Counted from the first letter of the stretch, positions 42,776 to 54,453 are shown. The stretch is DNA of 64,000 bases from Porites lobata (GCA_942486035.1 CALNXK010000035.1:527501-591500), one strand, 5' to 3'. A program made the numbers and translations. The notes: generated by a model not told the origin, from the letters alone.

Positions 42776-44551
42776 CCGCGGTTTCGTTGAAATCATAACA
42801 GTTTTCCTGGAAAGCTCCACGGGATCTCAGTCAATCTTAATAAGCGAATTTTCTTTTCAACCTAAATCAAAATGATTAGTAAAAAGAATTGTGATCTTAT
42901 TTTGGACCCCAAATTTACTTTTCCATTTAAAAAACATGAAATGTTCGGCGGCGTTGTCCATGCTTCTCATATGGCGCGAAAACTTACTTTCATATGACAA
43001 CATGCGGTTTTTTTTTCGCACGCTCAGGATGTCAAAGGGGTGTGATTTTTCATGAAAAAAATATTCACAAAATTCTGCTTGAGTTGTTAAGAAAATAATG
43101 TTTGTTTAGTTTTTAATAATTAACTAACAGCTCATCGATTTATTAATTTGGGCGACCAACTTGAAGGCCCCGGCACCCCAGCTAAAAATGTTTGGGGAAC
43201 CAGCCCAAAGGGCTCCCTGAAATTTTCCCTAGACCACTTCCTTGCAGCCCTGAAAGTATGATACATTACATGCTATTGTTTTATTGTTTTATTGTTTTAA
43301 CATTTAAAAATGTGGAAGTACATTTTTTAAGGACATTAGTAAAGGAATGCAAATTTTAGTGAACTATCCCATACTCCTAACATATATGGTGGTAATATTG
43401 ATGTAAGTTTTGTTTTGAGTAGCAAAGGAACCCTTGTGTGTAACTCATCTTCTAGTGTATTAGTCCTTAACAGAACATCTCCGTCTCTCCTGCACACATT
43501 TCTGACATTTGTTGCATACACTACTCAACTTTCCATTGCCATCCAACATAATTCGTTCTTAAACCCACACATCCCGCGTAAACGCCTTCGGGCGTCTTCT
43601 TGTTTCATCTACTACGGTGAAAATAAGATGGTTATTAAAGTCCGTTAGAGCTAGAGAGCAGAAAAAGTTGTGTGCTATGTTAATTTCTATTTTCTGACGG
43701 TCTACCATCACCACGGTCTACCATTCTGCAACAGTAAGAAATAGAATATATTGTTATATTTATCTCATATGATGGTAGACCGTGTAGACCGTGTAGACCG
43801 TTGAAGCACGTAAATTCCTGGCATTGCTGTGCTGGAAAATTGCTTTTCTTGGGGATAGTGTCTTCCTTTTTCCAAAGAAATAAATTTCCTTACCAAGTAC
43901 AGAACTACAAAGCCACGTTATATGCGAGCTCTGGCGACTATGTTACTGAAATACGCACGTGAATTTTCATTATCTGATGCCTATAGCCACACTCGGGCTT
44001 CAAAATCGAAACAAAGTTGTAAGACGACCAAAGAGTAAACACAAATCCAAACTTGTGTTAAGTAAAGTAAAGTCGCCAACAGCTGCTTTTTAGCGTAACT
44101 TTTCTTTCCCGTAAATGGCAGGCGATAAAAGAGGAACCACGTCCACGTACTTATCGGAAACAACAACAAAAAGCTATCTCCATGATCTAGTGGGGCATCT
44201 TACGTCACTTTCCTTCCATAAATAAACATCTTTTAACCGAGTTCGAAGAAAATATATTATTTTTCGCATCTCTGTAGCGTTTTAGGACCAAAAACCCCTT
44301 TCGTTGCAGCTTACTTAAGATGGTGTGGCATCTTTTGCCACGTTCTTCCTTTAAAAGCCCAAGTTCTTGCATATTACCACATAAACAAAAGGGCCAACAA
44401 CTGCCTTTTTTGTCTCGCCATTTTTAAACACGCAAACCGACAAAAATGAAATACTTTTTTTTATAACCACCTCCGTAGGTGCTAAGAGTGTACCACGTTT
44501 TACCCCGTTTAATAATCGTGCACCACGGCTATAGGGGTATGAAGGACTCAG
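42776..44551. other. No recognised gene; one small inverted repeat
   Basis: At 43698-43802 ACGGTCTACCAT motifs face ATGGTAGACCGT copies around an AT-rich core. Otherwise nothing recognised. Confidence 0.4.
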
Positions 44552-44817
44552 ACAACCAGTTGCAAAAATGATGAGACACTCTCACGGAAAAACGACCTTT
44601 CTTGCTTCAAATCGCTCCTGGTCACAGGTCTGTAAAATATAATACTGACCTCCCTCCTCCCTCCCATTCAAAGTTGTTCCTCCAAGTTTTGAGTATGGTC
44701 TTGTATTGCTAGCAACTTTGATAAGGGGTGGAGGGGGGATCACAAGCACAAGATCATGGACAGGCCATTTATGCCAAAATACGGTACAGTGTCTCAAGTA
44801 CTTTTGCAACTGGTTGT
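44552..44817. mobile_element. 266-bp MITE, copy 2, identical to 40414-40679
   Basis: The sequence appears identical base for base over 266 bp to copy 1, including both 16-bp termini. The flanks show AG on both sides. It sits 230 bp above the Polinton integrase start. Confidence 0.85.
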
Positions 44818-44891
44818 AGCATTAACCGAGGAGGAATGGGAACTATTGTTTCATTTTCTCGTGCCCACTCTCACGCAGATTCGAGAGTAGC

Positions 44892-44899
44892 TATATAAA
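44892..44899 (+). promoter_or_regulatory. TATA box above the Polinton-type integrase
   Basis: TATATAAA, 149 bp before the ATG at 45048, with no other open frame between. Confidence 0.45.
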
Positions 44900-45047
44900 T
44901 GAACACTACGAGAGCAGAATTCATTCGGCTTTGAACCTTCATAGTGATCATCATTGATGGGGTGCTGTCCCCCTTCGTCCAATTTTGGATTCGAACACAT
45001 CTTTAACCGCATTCGTTGCGTATTAGCCTGCTGTGGCGAGTTCTGTG

Positions 45048-45534
45048 ATGGAGAAAACACTGACCAGCATTTATCTCGACCGAAGTCAACATGCAAGTTT
45101 CGGTGGTTTAGATGCTGTTTACACTCGCTGTCAAAGAGAAAGGAAAGAACAAGATATCGCGTAAACTAGTCCGAGATTGGTTGAGTCAGCAAGATGTTTA
45201 TACTCTTCACAACCCCGGGCGAAGACGCTACAAGAGAAGTCGAGTCATCGTTTCTGGAATAGATGCACAATTTCAAGCGGATTTGGTCGATCTTCAAAAT
45301 CTCAGCCGCTACAACAAAGGATATAAATACTTACTGACTTGTGTAGATATCTTCAGCAAGTACGCTTTTGTGTTACCTTTGAAGACAAAACAAGGTCATG
45401 AACTGGTCGAAGCCTTCCAAAAGATCCTTTCTACTGGTCGCAAACACACCAAACTGCAAGCAGATCAAGGAACAGAGTTTCTGAAATCATGTCTTCGTGA
45501 CAAAAACATTGACTTTTTCACTGTTAACTCTGAG
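45048..45534 (+). pseudogene. Polinton/Maverick-type integrase (rve), frameshifted and 3'-truncated
   Basis: The ATG at 45048 opens MEKTLTSIYLDRSQHASFGG. A one-base shift near 45115-45130 moves the frame to KEKGKNKISRKLVRDWLSQQ, then KPGRRRYKRSR-like basic sequence (here NPGRRRYKRSR). The retroviral-type integrase core follows: FQADLVDLQ holds the first Asp, TCVDIFSKYAFVLPL a core strand, and LQADQGTEFLKS the second Asp about 60 residues on. The sequence stops matching after DFFTVNSE (45534), before the segment that would carry the catalytic Glu. The integrase therefore cannot be active. Directly downstream is a capsid-type gene in another frame, so the middle of the element has been deleted. 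Confidence 0.85.
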
Positions 45535-46200
45535 GTTGCGATATATTCTTCCAAGACCGGTCAATGCTCAATAGGGTTAATTTAAGAATCAAACTGAACC
45601 GAGCCAAGAACGTGTGTTGTCCTGTGTCCTCAGCAGCCGGAGTTAATTTCAAAGTGGCTATCACAGAAGCCATCTTGTTTGTACGCACAGTCAAGGTTGC
45701 CTCTTCTACCATTCTAGGCCATGCAGCTGCGCTAAACACTCCAGCGCCGAGTATCCCATCCGCAGAATCGATTGTAAAGTGCTCTCTATTACAAGAAGAT
45801 TTAGTAGTTTATCCCGCACTACTTCAAACACCACAATTTAACTCAAGTGGGTGCGGTCTTTGTGGACGGAGAACAAATTCCCCGAGAACCTTTGTTCCTG
45901 AATTTTCACGCCGCTGGTGGTCAAAATGTGATGGCCTGCTATCAAAGTCTTTTCTCTGGAACTGGAAAGTTTTCCCAGGATACGGGCAATCAGATAAACA
46001 GAAGTGATTATGGCTCTGGTTACACCTTATTCGCATTTGATTTGACCCCACATCACTGCCCGGGAGATCATTTTGAACTTATATAAAACAACGAAACCCA
46101 GGCTTGGAGCTTTACTTCTCGGAAGTACGCGCCAACACGGTTAACCTTGTCGTCTACGCTGAATCGAAACGTTCTCTACGACTACACAAACTGAAAATGG
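45535..46200 (+). pseudogene. Polinton/Maverick capsid-type gene, 5' part missing, two frameshifts and an internal deletion
   Basis: Three pieces lie in frames 0, 1 and 0. The first (about 45570-45835) includes AITEAILFVRTVKVASSTIL and PSIPSAESIVK. The second (about 45836-46085) includes VGAVFVDGEQIPREP and GYTLFAFDLTPHHC. The third (about 46095-46190) includes TVNLVVYAES. This is the C-terminal half of the virus-like capsid protein family carried by Polintons, which in nematode and cnidarian databases often bears the name F54H12.2-like. About 50 residues appear lost between the first two pieces, and the N-terminal half is absent. A short open frame beginning MDTIQLTL at 46197 could be the start of the next element gene. 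It is a fossil, with no intact product. Confidence 0.75.
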
Positions 46201-46449
46201 ACACCATTCAACTGACCCTTACTTTGACTCTTGCGGTGATTTATAACCGTAACCAGCGCACACCCCGATTGCGCAGACGCTCAACTCTTCGCCTTTTCCT
46301 TTTCACAGAGGGAACCCTCATCAGTGGGCTAGGTAACTATCGAGAAGGACTGTCAGGGGTTTCGTGTCTCACCCTTGCCTTAAATTCACGAATAGCACTT
46401 TGCCTCTGTGGATTACGCACTAGAAAAAGCGGCCATTGCAATCGCTAGT

Positions 46450-46989
46450 TGAGATATGCGGCTAAAAATTTACATGTTACCTAATTTTAATATGCTCTTT
46501 CAGCTCGTGCTAACAAACTTTTTTAAAAGCGAACTGTTTTCGTGTTTACCGAAATTTGATCACGTGATCAACTAATGCAAAAGGCCTATTTATTTTTGTC
46601 TGGGATTTAGCTGCTGTCCACATCATGGGGGTGTCCGTTATGGCGGGGTGTCCGCAAGGCGAGAGTTGACTATAGTATAGTAGGTCATTTGGCGATTGCA
46701 CCCGTCCGCGACACCAAGAAACTCTGTACCACTCCATTCTTCCCACTGAATAAATTACAAAACTTCCCCCCTCTCTTGACGTCCTACTTTCTACTCTGTC
46801 ATCCCTTCTCCGTTTTAAAACCCTCCTGATAATTAATTGCAGTCCCTGTTTGTCTTGTTGCTTTTCCTCTGGCTTGTGGTGATTTATTATTATTACTAGA
46901 AATACGCGTATCGCAGAACCTCGCTATTATAATCATTATTATGATAATGATTATTAAATCGCAGTACTTCTAGCTTCTGATTGAGAGCG
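46450..46989. other. No recognised gene
   Basis: Mixed sequence after the Polinton fragment. Nothing recognised on either strand. Confidence 0.4.
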
Positions 46990-47005
46990 GCTGTTTCGGC
47001 TGTCC

Positions 47006-47048
<43 letters not shown>

Positions 47049-47140
47049 TAATAATAGTAATAATAATATAATATAATATTAATAATAATAATGATAATGA
47101 TGATGACGACGATGATGATGATGATGGTGATAATGATAAA
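46990..47140. repeat. TAA/TGA trinucleotide microsatellite
   Basis: About 20 TAA units grade into ATAAT and then GATGATGAC repeats. Confidence 0.9.
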
Positions 47141-47157
47141 AGAGGGAGAGTAGGTAC

Positions 47158-47385
47158 AGGGAGAAGGTTTACCATTATAAAGACCTGGCCATAGAGCTCT
47201 CTAGGTTATGGCAGGAGCGGGTAACAATTATTCCAATCATTGTTAGATCGCTGGGATGTGTAAAGAGCAATCTCGATAAGACTCTGAAAGACCTGTCGAT
47301 TGAAGTCGAGTGCCACAGCTACACCTGCAAAAGACATCTGTCCTGGCCTAGGCATATATCTTGCGACGATTTTTTAATCTGCTAA
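47158..47385 (+). mobile_element. LINE ORF2 C-terminal fragment
   Basis: The plus-strand frame encodes HYKDLAIELSRLWQERVTII then PIIVRSLGCV and LDKTLKDLSIEVE, ending at TAA 47383-47385. The KY.DL..E..RLW...V.VIP.VV..LG pattern is the tail commonly seen at the end of LINE polyproteins in invertebrates. A CATCATCAT microsatellite (47467-47490) follows as a plausible 3' end. Confidence 0.7.
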
Positions 47386-47466
47386 GCTTAGAGGACTGGC
47401 AGTACTCCGCCCAGTAGATATCCCTATACAGTACAGCAAACACGCACACGTACTGTGAAACTTGAT

Positions 47467-47490
47467 CATCATCATCATCATCATCATCAT
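47467..47490. repeat. ATC microsatellite
   Basis: Eight ATC units. Confidence 0.85.
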
Positions 47491-47809
47491 AAAAACAACA
47501 ATTGTTATTATTATTGACTCAGATCTACAGATCGAAAATATTAGAGCCTGCTCGAATTAATTAATTCTTTTTAAAGAACTTTTCAAAGAATTAGGAATTT
47601 AGGAATACGAGATTTTATTCGTTTTAACTTGTTTCTTTTTAATATCAGAGACGGATGATTCTCTTTTGTAATGACTTGATTGAAAACTCTGGATCGCCTG
47701 AACGAGTTATTGATCGCATCTGAGCCGCAAGGAATGTATTTGTTAATCGTTATTGACACAGTGATTGTATTTTTATGATTTATATAATTCTTATTGTTAT
47801 ATAGTGCTT

Positions 47810-47989
47810 TATACTACTACACGAGAAATTTCTGCAATTTGATTGGCTTAGAGCAGTGGTATTTCAGCGTAATTTGAAATACCTACATGTGAAAATTTCA
47901 ATTTTGCGGGTAGTAGTATAAACAAATAATAGCATAATTTGTACGTGATATTGGGCATAAATACCACTCGTGATATTTCAAAATTGTCT

Positions 47990-48022
<33 letters not shown>

Positions 48023-48080
48023 CGTATAACAATTTCGAAACATCACTCGTGGTATTTATGCCAAATATCACTACAAATCA
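47810..48080. mobile_element. Possible MITE with TATACTACTAC-type sequence
   Basis: TTTATACTACTACACGAGAA, GATTGGCTTAGAGCAGTGGT and GGGTAGTAGTATAAACAAAT give local inverted matches. CACTCGTGATATTT/AAATATCACT recurs. The boundaries are not firm. Confidence 0.45.
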
Positions 48081-48337
48081 TGCTATTACCTATACTAATT
48101 CTTACTTCAAATATTTCTGTAAATTATGTACATATTTTTAAAGTTGAATAAAATTATTGTATTATTATTTAAAATTTGTAATAACAACAATATTGATATT
48201 CAATGAGCTCCAAAATTTTACTCTTTTGGGAACAACTCATATCCTCAGAAGAGTAGTCTGTCAATTAAGTGAACTCTTTGGTACCCAGTGTCCATAGTCC
48301 ATCGGTAAGGGATTAAACAAGCAAGCCAAGAATTGCA

Positions 48338-48371
<34 letters not shown>

Positions 48372-48421
48372 GTAATAAACAGAAAGAAACGGAAATGACA
48401 GAAAGACGATTTTGACGTTAG

Positions 48422-48724
48422 ACCGTAAAATTCCGAAAATAAGCCCCCTCCAAATATAAGCCCCCAAAACTCATAACGCAAAAAACCCTCCGTAAAATCA
48501 CCCGTCCAAATATAAGCCCCCAGGGGGCTTGTACTTGGAAAACTGCCCTCAAATACAAAGTAAAACAAAGCAAAAACGGTCAATTTCCTTCCAACTATAA
48601 GGCTAGCCCAATCGATTTTGAAACGCAAATTTCCCTCCATAGAGAAGCCCCTCCGAATATAAGCCCCTCAAAAAGGGCCGTTGAAAAATATAAGCCCTGG
48701 GGCTTATTTTCGGAATTTTACGGT
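48422..48724. mobile_element. 303-bp MITE, perfect 26-bp inverted termini
   Basis: ACCGTAAAATTCCGAAAATA-AGCCCC at the left is exactly mirrored at 48699-48724. Internal ATAAGCCCCC repeats. An AAT microsatellite adjoins at 48339-48370. Confidence 0.9.
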
Positions 48725-49696
48725 ATATCATCTTATCTAAAAAGACAAAATTTGTCTCCAAGGGAAATATCAGATGTCTGAGGATAATAGCATCTTTTTA
48801 AGGTGAATAATACCGTTTGTCATTTTTCGCTTTCTTTGAATGACTAATAACGAGGATCAAAGGTGTTCTATCCCCGGGGTTCTATCAACCGGCACAGTTT
48901 AGAAATGTTAACGAGCTCGGAGAGAAGTTCAAACTTGAAGTGGGCTGAGATAGACTACTACTCGATCGAATAGTATGCTACCTAATTTTTTTAGGCCTTG
49001 AGCCAGAACTTAACTACTTTGCATTATCGATCGATGCTTTGGCTTAAGTTAAGCACCAGTTTGAAAAGATTAAATCGATGAACAAAAGAGAAAATTATAC
49101 AAAATTGCTGATCAGTGTGATCGATGCACCTGCTCTGTGTCGGCGCCGGCTGAAATTAAATATTCCTTGTTAAAGGTATCCTCTTCTTTTGTAAATAGGG
49201 AATATTCTGTTCACGTAATTACTTTCAAGTTCATTCAAGCTTATGAAACTAGTTTTAATTTAAAGAACGTTTTTCATTGATGGAGACAAAGCAAAGTTAA
49301 AATTAACCCCCTCGCGTTGAAAACCATGGTGGTAGGAGTATATTTTTACGAGTTTGGATTTTTATATTAGGGATTAATGCATTATAAAGTTCGATCTAAT
49401 GGGTTGTAAGTAAAACAGAATGAAAACGAGTTTAACAGGCTTCATTTGCAACAGGAATGAAAAGGCTCTAAAAACAGGCGTCTACGGAAGTAAAAACAAA
49501 CGTAGCTTGATGAGAAAAAAAAAAACGATTGCATGTGGAGAGAAAAAAAAGCTGTAAATAGAGTAAGACGAATGAGCAAGAGTGACGCGCGAAACACGCA
49601 CTTCTGAAACGAAACTAAAACAGTTCGCAATGACCAGGCAAAGACGTTTTTCGGATTAGGGATCTCTGGGCGAAGGATCAATCAATAGCGGCCACA
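48725..49696. other. 5' flank of the GPCR gene, no other gene recognised
   Basis: AT-rich and non-repetitive as far as can be seen. No clear TATA box close to the ATG at 49697. Confidence 0.4.
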
Positions 49697-50710
49697 ATGA
49701 GCCAAGAAAATGGAAGCTCGAGCGCTTCAACAAATCAAACTGATACATTATTTGCAAAGATGATATACGCGCGCTGTGAGCTGGGATCTGCTTTTACATT
49801 GGCCATCTTGAGCCCGGTCACAGTATTGGCAAATATCTTACTGATCACGGCCATATTCAAAGACCCGCTGAAATACTTCAAGAAACCAACAAGCTATTTT
49901 GTCCTTGGTTTGTCCGTAGCCGATCTTCTCTGTGGTCTATTTGTGGAACCGTTTTTCGCCATGTATTTTCTCGGACGCTATTTTCTAGCCAGTGAGGAAT
50001 TCCAGGCCATTTCACAGACGCTGTTTCTGGTTGGCTCAGTGATATCAACAGCATCGCTGAACGCCTCTTTCGTTATGGTGCTGATGCTCTCTTTAGTCCA
50101 ACTTATCGCTATAGAGTGCCCCTACCGATACAAAACCTGGGTAACAAAGAAAACCGTAATATCTTGCGTTTTAGTAACATGGTTATATTTCACGGTGTAT
50201 AGCTTCCTCCCCATTCTAGGCCTTGATCAGATTGTCTTTTTCAAACTCAACTTAACTCTACATTCAACGCTAATATCAGTGATCTTGGCGTTCGTTCAGA
50301 TATGTATGTACAGGGCATTCAGAGGACGTTTACAGCATCAAATCACCACCAACAGAAGTCTGTCTCGTTACGATTCAACCAACTCTCCACACCGCAGTAC
50401 CGGTAACAAAAAGCCTGTTCGTTACCGAACGTTTGACCGGAATTTTATAATCATGACGTTTTATCTTGCCGCGATATTGCTTTTCGCAGCGTTTCCTCAT
50501 ATCGGAGTATTTTATTTCTTTCTATATGCAGAGACAACCAGCATACAAGAAGAACTAAGTTTGAATATTTTGTTGAGAACAACCGACCTTTTACTTTTTA
50601 CCAAAGTAGCCGCTGACGCGTTTATTTTTGCATGGAGACTCCCAAGTTACAGAAAGTCTTTAGAATACTTAATTAGAGGAAAACATTATGAAGTAGAAAC
50701 AGGGGTGTAG
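49697..50710 (+). CDS. Intronless rhodopsin-family (class A) GPCR, 337 aa, DRY and NPxxY replaced
   Basis: A seven-transmembrane receptor for the plasma membrane. The N-terminus is short with an N-glycosylation sequon (N13). TM1 is at about 32-54 (LANILLI, Asn 1.50) and TM2 at about 66-92 (LSVADLLCG, Asp 2.50). TM3 is at about 106-138, TM4 at about 152-173 with its Trp, TM5 at about 185-205, TM6 at about 248-277 with AAFPHIG in place of CWxP, and TM7 at about 288-314. At the end of TM3, SLVQLIAIECPYRYK aligns with the usual DRYxAIxxPLRYK, so DRY reads VQL. In TM7, ADAFIFAWR aligns with NPxxYAWR, so NPxxY reads DAFIF. TM3 lacks the disulfide Cys. The overall style resembles the adenosine/melanocortin-like receptors expanded in cnidarians. 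Ligand and coupling are unknown; loss of both motifs suggests altered or absent G-protein signalling. Confidence 0.92.
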   Translation: MSQENGSSSASTNQTDTLFAKMIYARCELGSAFTLAILSPVTVLANILLITAIFKDPLKYFKKPTSYFVLGLSVADLLCGLFVEPFFAMYFLGRYFLASEEFQAISQTLFLVGSVISTASLNASFVMVLMLSLVQLIAIECPYRYKTWVTKKTVISCVLVTWLYFTVYSFLPILGLDQIVFFKLNLTLHSTLISVILAFVQICMYRAFRGRLQHQITTNRSLSRYDSTNSPHRSTGNKKPVRYRTFDRNFIIMTFYLAAILLFAAFPHIGVFYFFLYAETTSIQEELSLNILLRTTDLLLFTKVAADAFIFAWRLPSYRKSLEYLIRGKHYEVETGV

Positions 50711-50757
50711 AACAATGTCTATATATTGATGTGTAGTCATAATGTTTCTGATTATAA

Positions 50758-50763
50758 AATAAA
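50758..50763 (+). terminator. Poly(A) signal AATAAA of the GPCR gene
   Basis: Lies 48 bp after the stop codon. A second AATAAA is at 50807-50812. Confidence 0.6.
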
Positions 50764-50812
50764 TTGTGGCTAAAGTAACCTCTCTCATTCGCCCTTTTTG
50801 TTACAAAATAAA

Positions 50813-53607
50813 TATACATTTCAGTATTCCATTTCTCGAGGAACTTTTATTGTCATCTGCTATTTACCAAGACAATTAAGAACAGGTTATATTAGTTAAA
50901 AAGCAAGAGAGACATTATTATTTTTTGGTCGCGCCATTAAAATGGTCAAACAAATCGGCAAAAGTGACTGAGCTGCGAATGATGCGTGCGTCATTCGCTC
51001 TGTCAATTGAATAGGGCAAGTTTTACCATTATCTTTTTCCCGCTTTATGTAAATCTCGACAGCATTATTTATTTTCGTTTCTACCCCTCCCCTTCATTGA
51101 TCTTCATTCTCAAGGCCTCATTTTTTCCAATGAAAAGTAGAGCCAGTTTCCAGTGTTGTATTTTCAAAAGGAAAATGGACTCTGCTAACGAGCTGCTCAC
51201 ATTTCAACCAGCCTCACAAAACGATATTGCAGTTAATGGCGTCCTACTTAGTTCTGTTCTATGACGTCAAGAGCCAAACTTAAACAACAAGTCCAACAGA
51301 GCACAAAACCTGTACGTTAAATTGGGGCTGAGGCGTTGCATTTTTTTTAAAATATGGGCACAGGTTTACTATTCCAGACACCTCATTATTACGGACAGTT
51401 TGCTTTGTCCCTGGGGAAAGAAAGCCCTTATATTTTCTCCAAATTTAACCCGCTATATTCGGACACTTTCCTCAGTGTCCGATCCGTATTACATGTAAGT
51501 GGGTTTGACTGTACTTTGGTATCAGTTTCAAAAGTTTAAAGACGAATTCTCATCATGGAAAATGCCTAGATAATGGCTCTGTTACGAAGACTACATGAGT
51601 GGATTTAAATTATTTATTCCAGGGGTTTCAAGGGTCTGCACGCCGTAACGTTTTTTTTTTTTACACTTAACGGTAAACCTAGTAAGGCCGTCTTTTAATA
51701 ATACCCGAAGTTTAGGGGGCGGTGGTTATTTCAAAACACAATTACCGCATTACTGCCTTGTGCGTCTCTCTCGAGTCTCTACACCACCAACCACGGCGCA
51801 TTAATGTACACTTTCATTCCCTTCCCATGACGCCTCGCGCCTCGCTTGTGTCCAGCCATTCCCCTCTTCTCGCGTGAGCCCCGAAGCACCCGTGGATGAA
51901 GTTAGTTGATTCTTGAATGTAAACACTGGAGTGAAAGTTAAGTTCAAATAGACGTCTGGAGCCTTTTGTTCGAAAGTTGGATAACGCTATTCTCTGGATA
52001 AATCTATATCCAAAGGAAAACTGATTAGTTTCCCGGATTCGTATCCACTGGATGGTGATATCCAGTGGATAGCGCTATCCAACCTTCGAACAACTGGGGC
52101 ATGACGTTCTGACGGGAGAGCTCATTCTCGCTGGCTAACGAATCAGTCGATGTTGTCAAGTGATTTGCGTTCCACCAAGCGCAATAATTTCCAAGACACT
52201 ATGGGATAGGACACCACAACTTGATACTTTTTCCAGTAATGGGGTTGTTTCCATCGTATCGAATAGTCAAATGTGTGATAATGGCTCCTGATTAAAACGA
52301 GAGAGGAGGACTGAGGACGGGTCAGAACTAGCCGTGCCATGCAAGCACGTACGGGAAAAAATGTTAATAGAACTCTTCTCATCATAGCAACGCTCACCTG
52401 ATCAATAACAAACTATGGATGAATTCCATTCCAATATTAGTCCAAAAACATCTTTATTGATCCACACTTTATACTGCTCAACTGGCAGCAATCAACAAGC
52501 AATTCAAACAGTATCAGAATAGATTTAAGGAGTCGTCCCATGAAAGGTAATCTTGAATTCTGGATTCCACGCCATGGATTCCGGATCTAGGTACTGGATT
52601 CGGCTTCCGGATTCCTTGAGCTGGATTACGAATTCCAAACCTCAGGATTCCGAATTCCGCAAATTTCCCGGATTACCTGACATGGGACGCCAGGGAGAGT
52701 TAAATAAACGTTTATGAACGTGATACTAGGTATTTTGCATTCAGTTTTACACCGAGTTATCGTCTCCTTTGACGCATCTTATATAGACAAAAGAATAGAG
52801 TTGAGTAACGAAAGAAAAATAGAGAAAGAGAACAGAAATATCTGTAAAGTAAGATTCCGTGTGTTTACTGTTACTGGAAGACCAAAATTTGGGTTCATTC
52901 ACAGAGTTCGTTGACGTAAATCACCTACAGTAACGTCACCGTTTCTGACACTCGTCAGTGGCCAATAAAAGAAGTTGATAAAGAAACTAACGCAAACATC
53001 AATTTAGCGGTTCAAAAGATTTAAAAGCAACAAGACTTGCTGATCTCTTCACAGACATAATACTAAAAACTATACACCGAAAAATTCCTTGAATATATCA
53101 CAATGTGCACACAAATGATAGATAATTTGAAAGATTCCATCAGGTTTTGTTTCATATATATAATTTGAAATTTATAGAAGTACATTGTGAAGGGCAAGGA
53201 AAAAACTGGAGATGTGAAGAACTACTCAGTCGGAAGCTTTCACAAAACTCAACGTAACGAGACTGAGAGAAGACACAACCGTAATATACTTGTATCAGCT
53301 TCAGTTGATTTTGAATGTGGAAGTAATTTTAATACGCTTGGAAGCACGATAGAAAACATTCAAGAGATGATGAGAGATCCCAACGCTTTAGTTTTCTCTT
53401 GAACTGTATAAGTGATGGCCCTGGGTTCTTAAACTTGCCTCAACAGAGCGAGACTGTACTCAGTGTACCCAAACACATCGAGGTCTTCAAAACAGCGGGA
53501 AATATAACAGATTTCATTCTTACACTTTCATTCTTCTGTACAAATAATTATCATTTCGAAAAGTATATTTTGAACACGACTTGGAGGTTTATGGCATAAA
53601 ACACCCG
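50813..53607. other. Intergenic; MITE-like and simple repeats only
   Basis: At 51966-52096 CGAAAGTTGGATAACGCTAT mirrors ATAGCGCTATCCAACCTTCG, an inverted-repeat element of about 131 bp. At 52556-52680 the words GGATTCC and GAATTCC recur in a degenerate array. No gene recognised. Confidence 0.55.
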
Positions 53608-53823
53608 CTAAGGCGAAGAGGATGGCCGCGCAGGGCTTGGAGATGAACGTGCAAATGAGGGTGCAGACGGCGCAGCCGTGGAAAAAGCTCCAAAAAACTC
53701 GGAGGCGAAGCCGGTGACGTCATCAGGTTTCCTGAGCAGCAGAAACTGAAGAAAGTCGGCAAGTAGGGCACGTAGTTCGGGGTGCCTTCTCATGTAAGTA
53801 GCATGATCGTCAGCCAACTCCGC
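53608..53823 (-). CDS. Terminal exon with RIIa-type docking domain, CATIP-like
   Basis: Acceptor GTTTGTATTCGTAG, then 71 codons in phase 0 and TAG at 53608-53610. Residues AELADDHATYMRRHPELRAL followed by LADFLQFLLLRKPDDVTGFA and SEFF have the helix-loop-helix pattern of the RIIa dimerisation/docking fold (HPELRALLADFLQ...KPDDV..FA). Such a domain closes ciliogenesis-associated TTC17-interacting protein (CATIP), where an equivalent segment sits at the C-terminus. A Ser/Pro/Ala-rich tail of about 25 residues follows. The penultimate exon at 54641 joins in phase. The CATIP identity is my best guess from memory of the family; other RIIa proteins of cilia are possible. Confidence 0.65.
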   Translation of the reverse strand, partial: AELADDHATYMRRHPELRALLADFLQFLLLRKPDDVTGFASEFFGAFSTAAPSAPSFARSSPSPARPSSSP

Positions 53824-54064
53824 CTACGAATACAAACGAAGTTTGCTTGTCAGTTGACGAGGTCGTTTGTTAGTCAATACGTCATTCGCGAGTTGCCCTA
53901 AGCCTCTGTTTGAAGGTGAGGCTAAGTGCGAGGTCATTAATATGAAAATGATTTTATTATTGTCGTACAAATAAAACTCATTTTCACAAGAAAACTTTTG
54001 CACTTAGCCTCGTTTTGAAAGAGAGAGTTTTGGGAACTCGGAAAAGGCCAACTGACGAACACAA

Positions 54065-54453
54065 TGGTCTCGTCCACACGTATCAGGATATTTTTGAAAA
54101 CCGAGATTTGTCTCTATTTTCGCAAAAAAAAATTCGTGTCCACGCGTAGCGTATTCGAATCATTTCCGCCCCTCCACTCGAAAACGCTAGCTGACGATGG
54201 AAATACTATAGCATCCCTTACAGGGCATGCGCTGTATGATGTATGACGTCATCGTAATCCAAAACCTTCGTTCTCGTCCGTCCACACGATAACGATAAGT
54301 ACGCTCTTTTTAAAGAAACTCCACTCTGGGAACCGTTTCCGAAAAGCTGCGTTCCTGATGCACGAAAACGCCGTTGACGTGTGGACGCAAGGCTTAAACG
54401 GAGAAAAAAAAAACTCCGTTTTCAAAAATACCTCGATATGTGTGGATGGGGCT
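54065..54453. mobile_element. MITE, GTCCACACG termini
   Basis: CCACACGTATCAGGATATTT-TTGAAAACCGAG at the left mirrors CCGTTTTCAAAAATACCTCG-ATATGTGTGGA at the right. It lies in an intron of the CATIP-like gene. Confidence 0.75.

Noticed and set aside
46954..47175. Leucine/isoleucine-rich 73-codon minus-strand ORF
   Set aside because: It is translation of the trinucleotide microsatellite.
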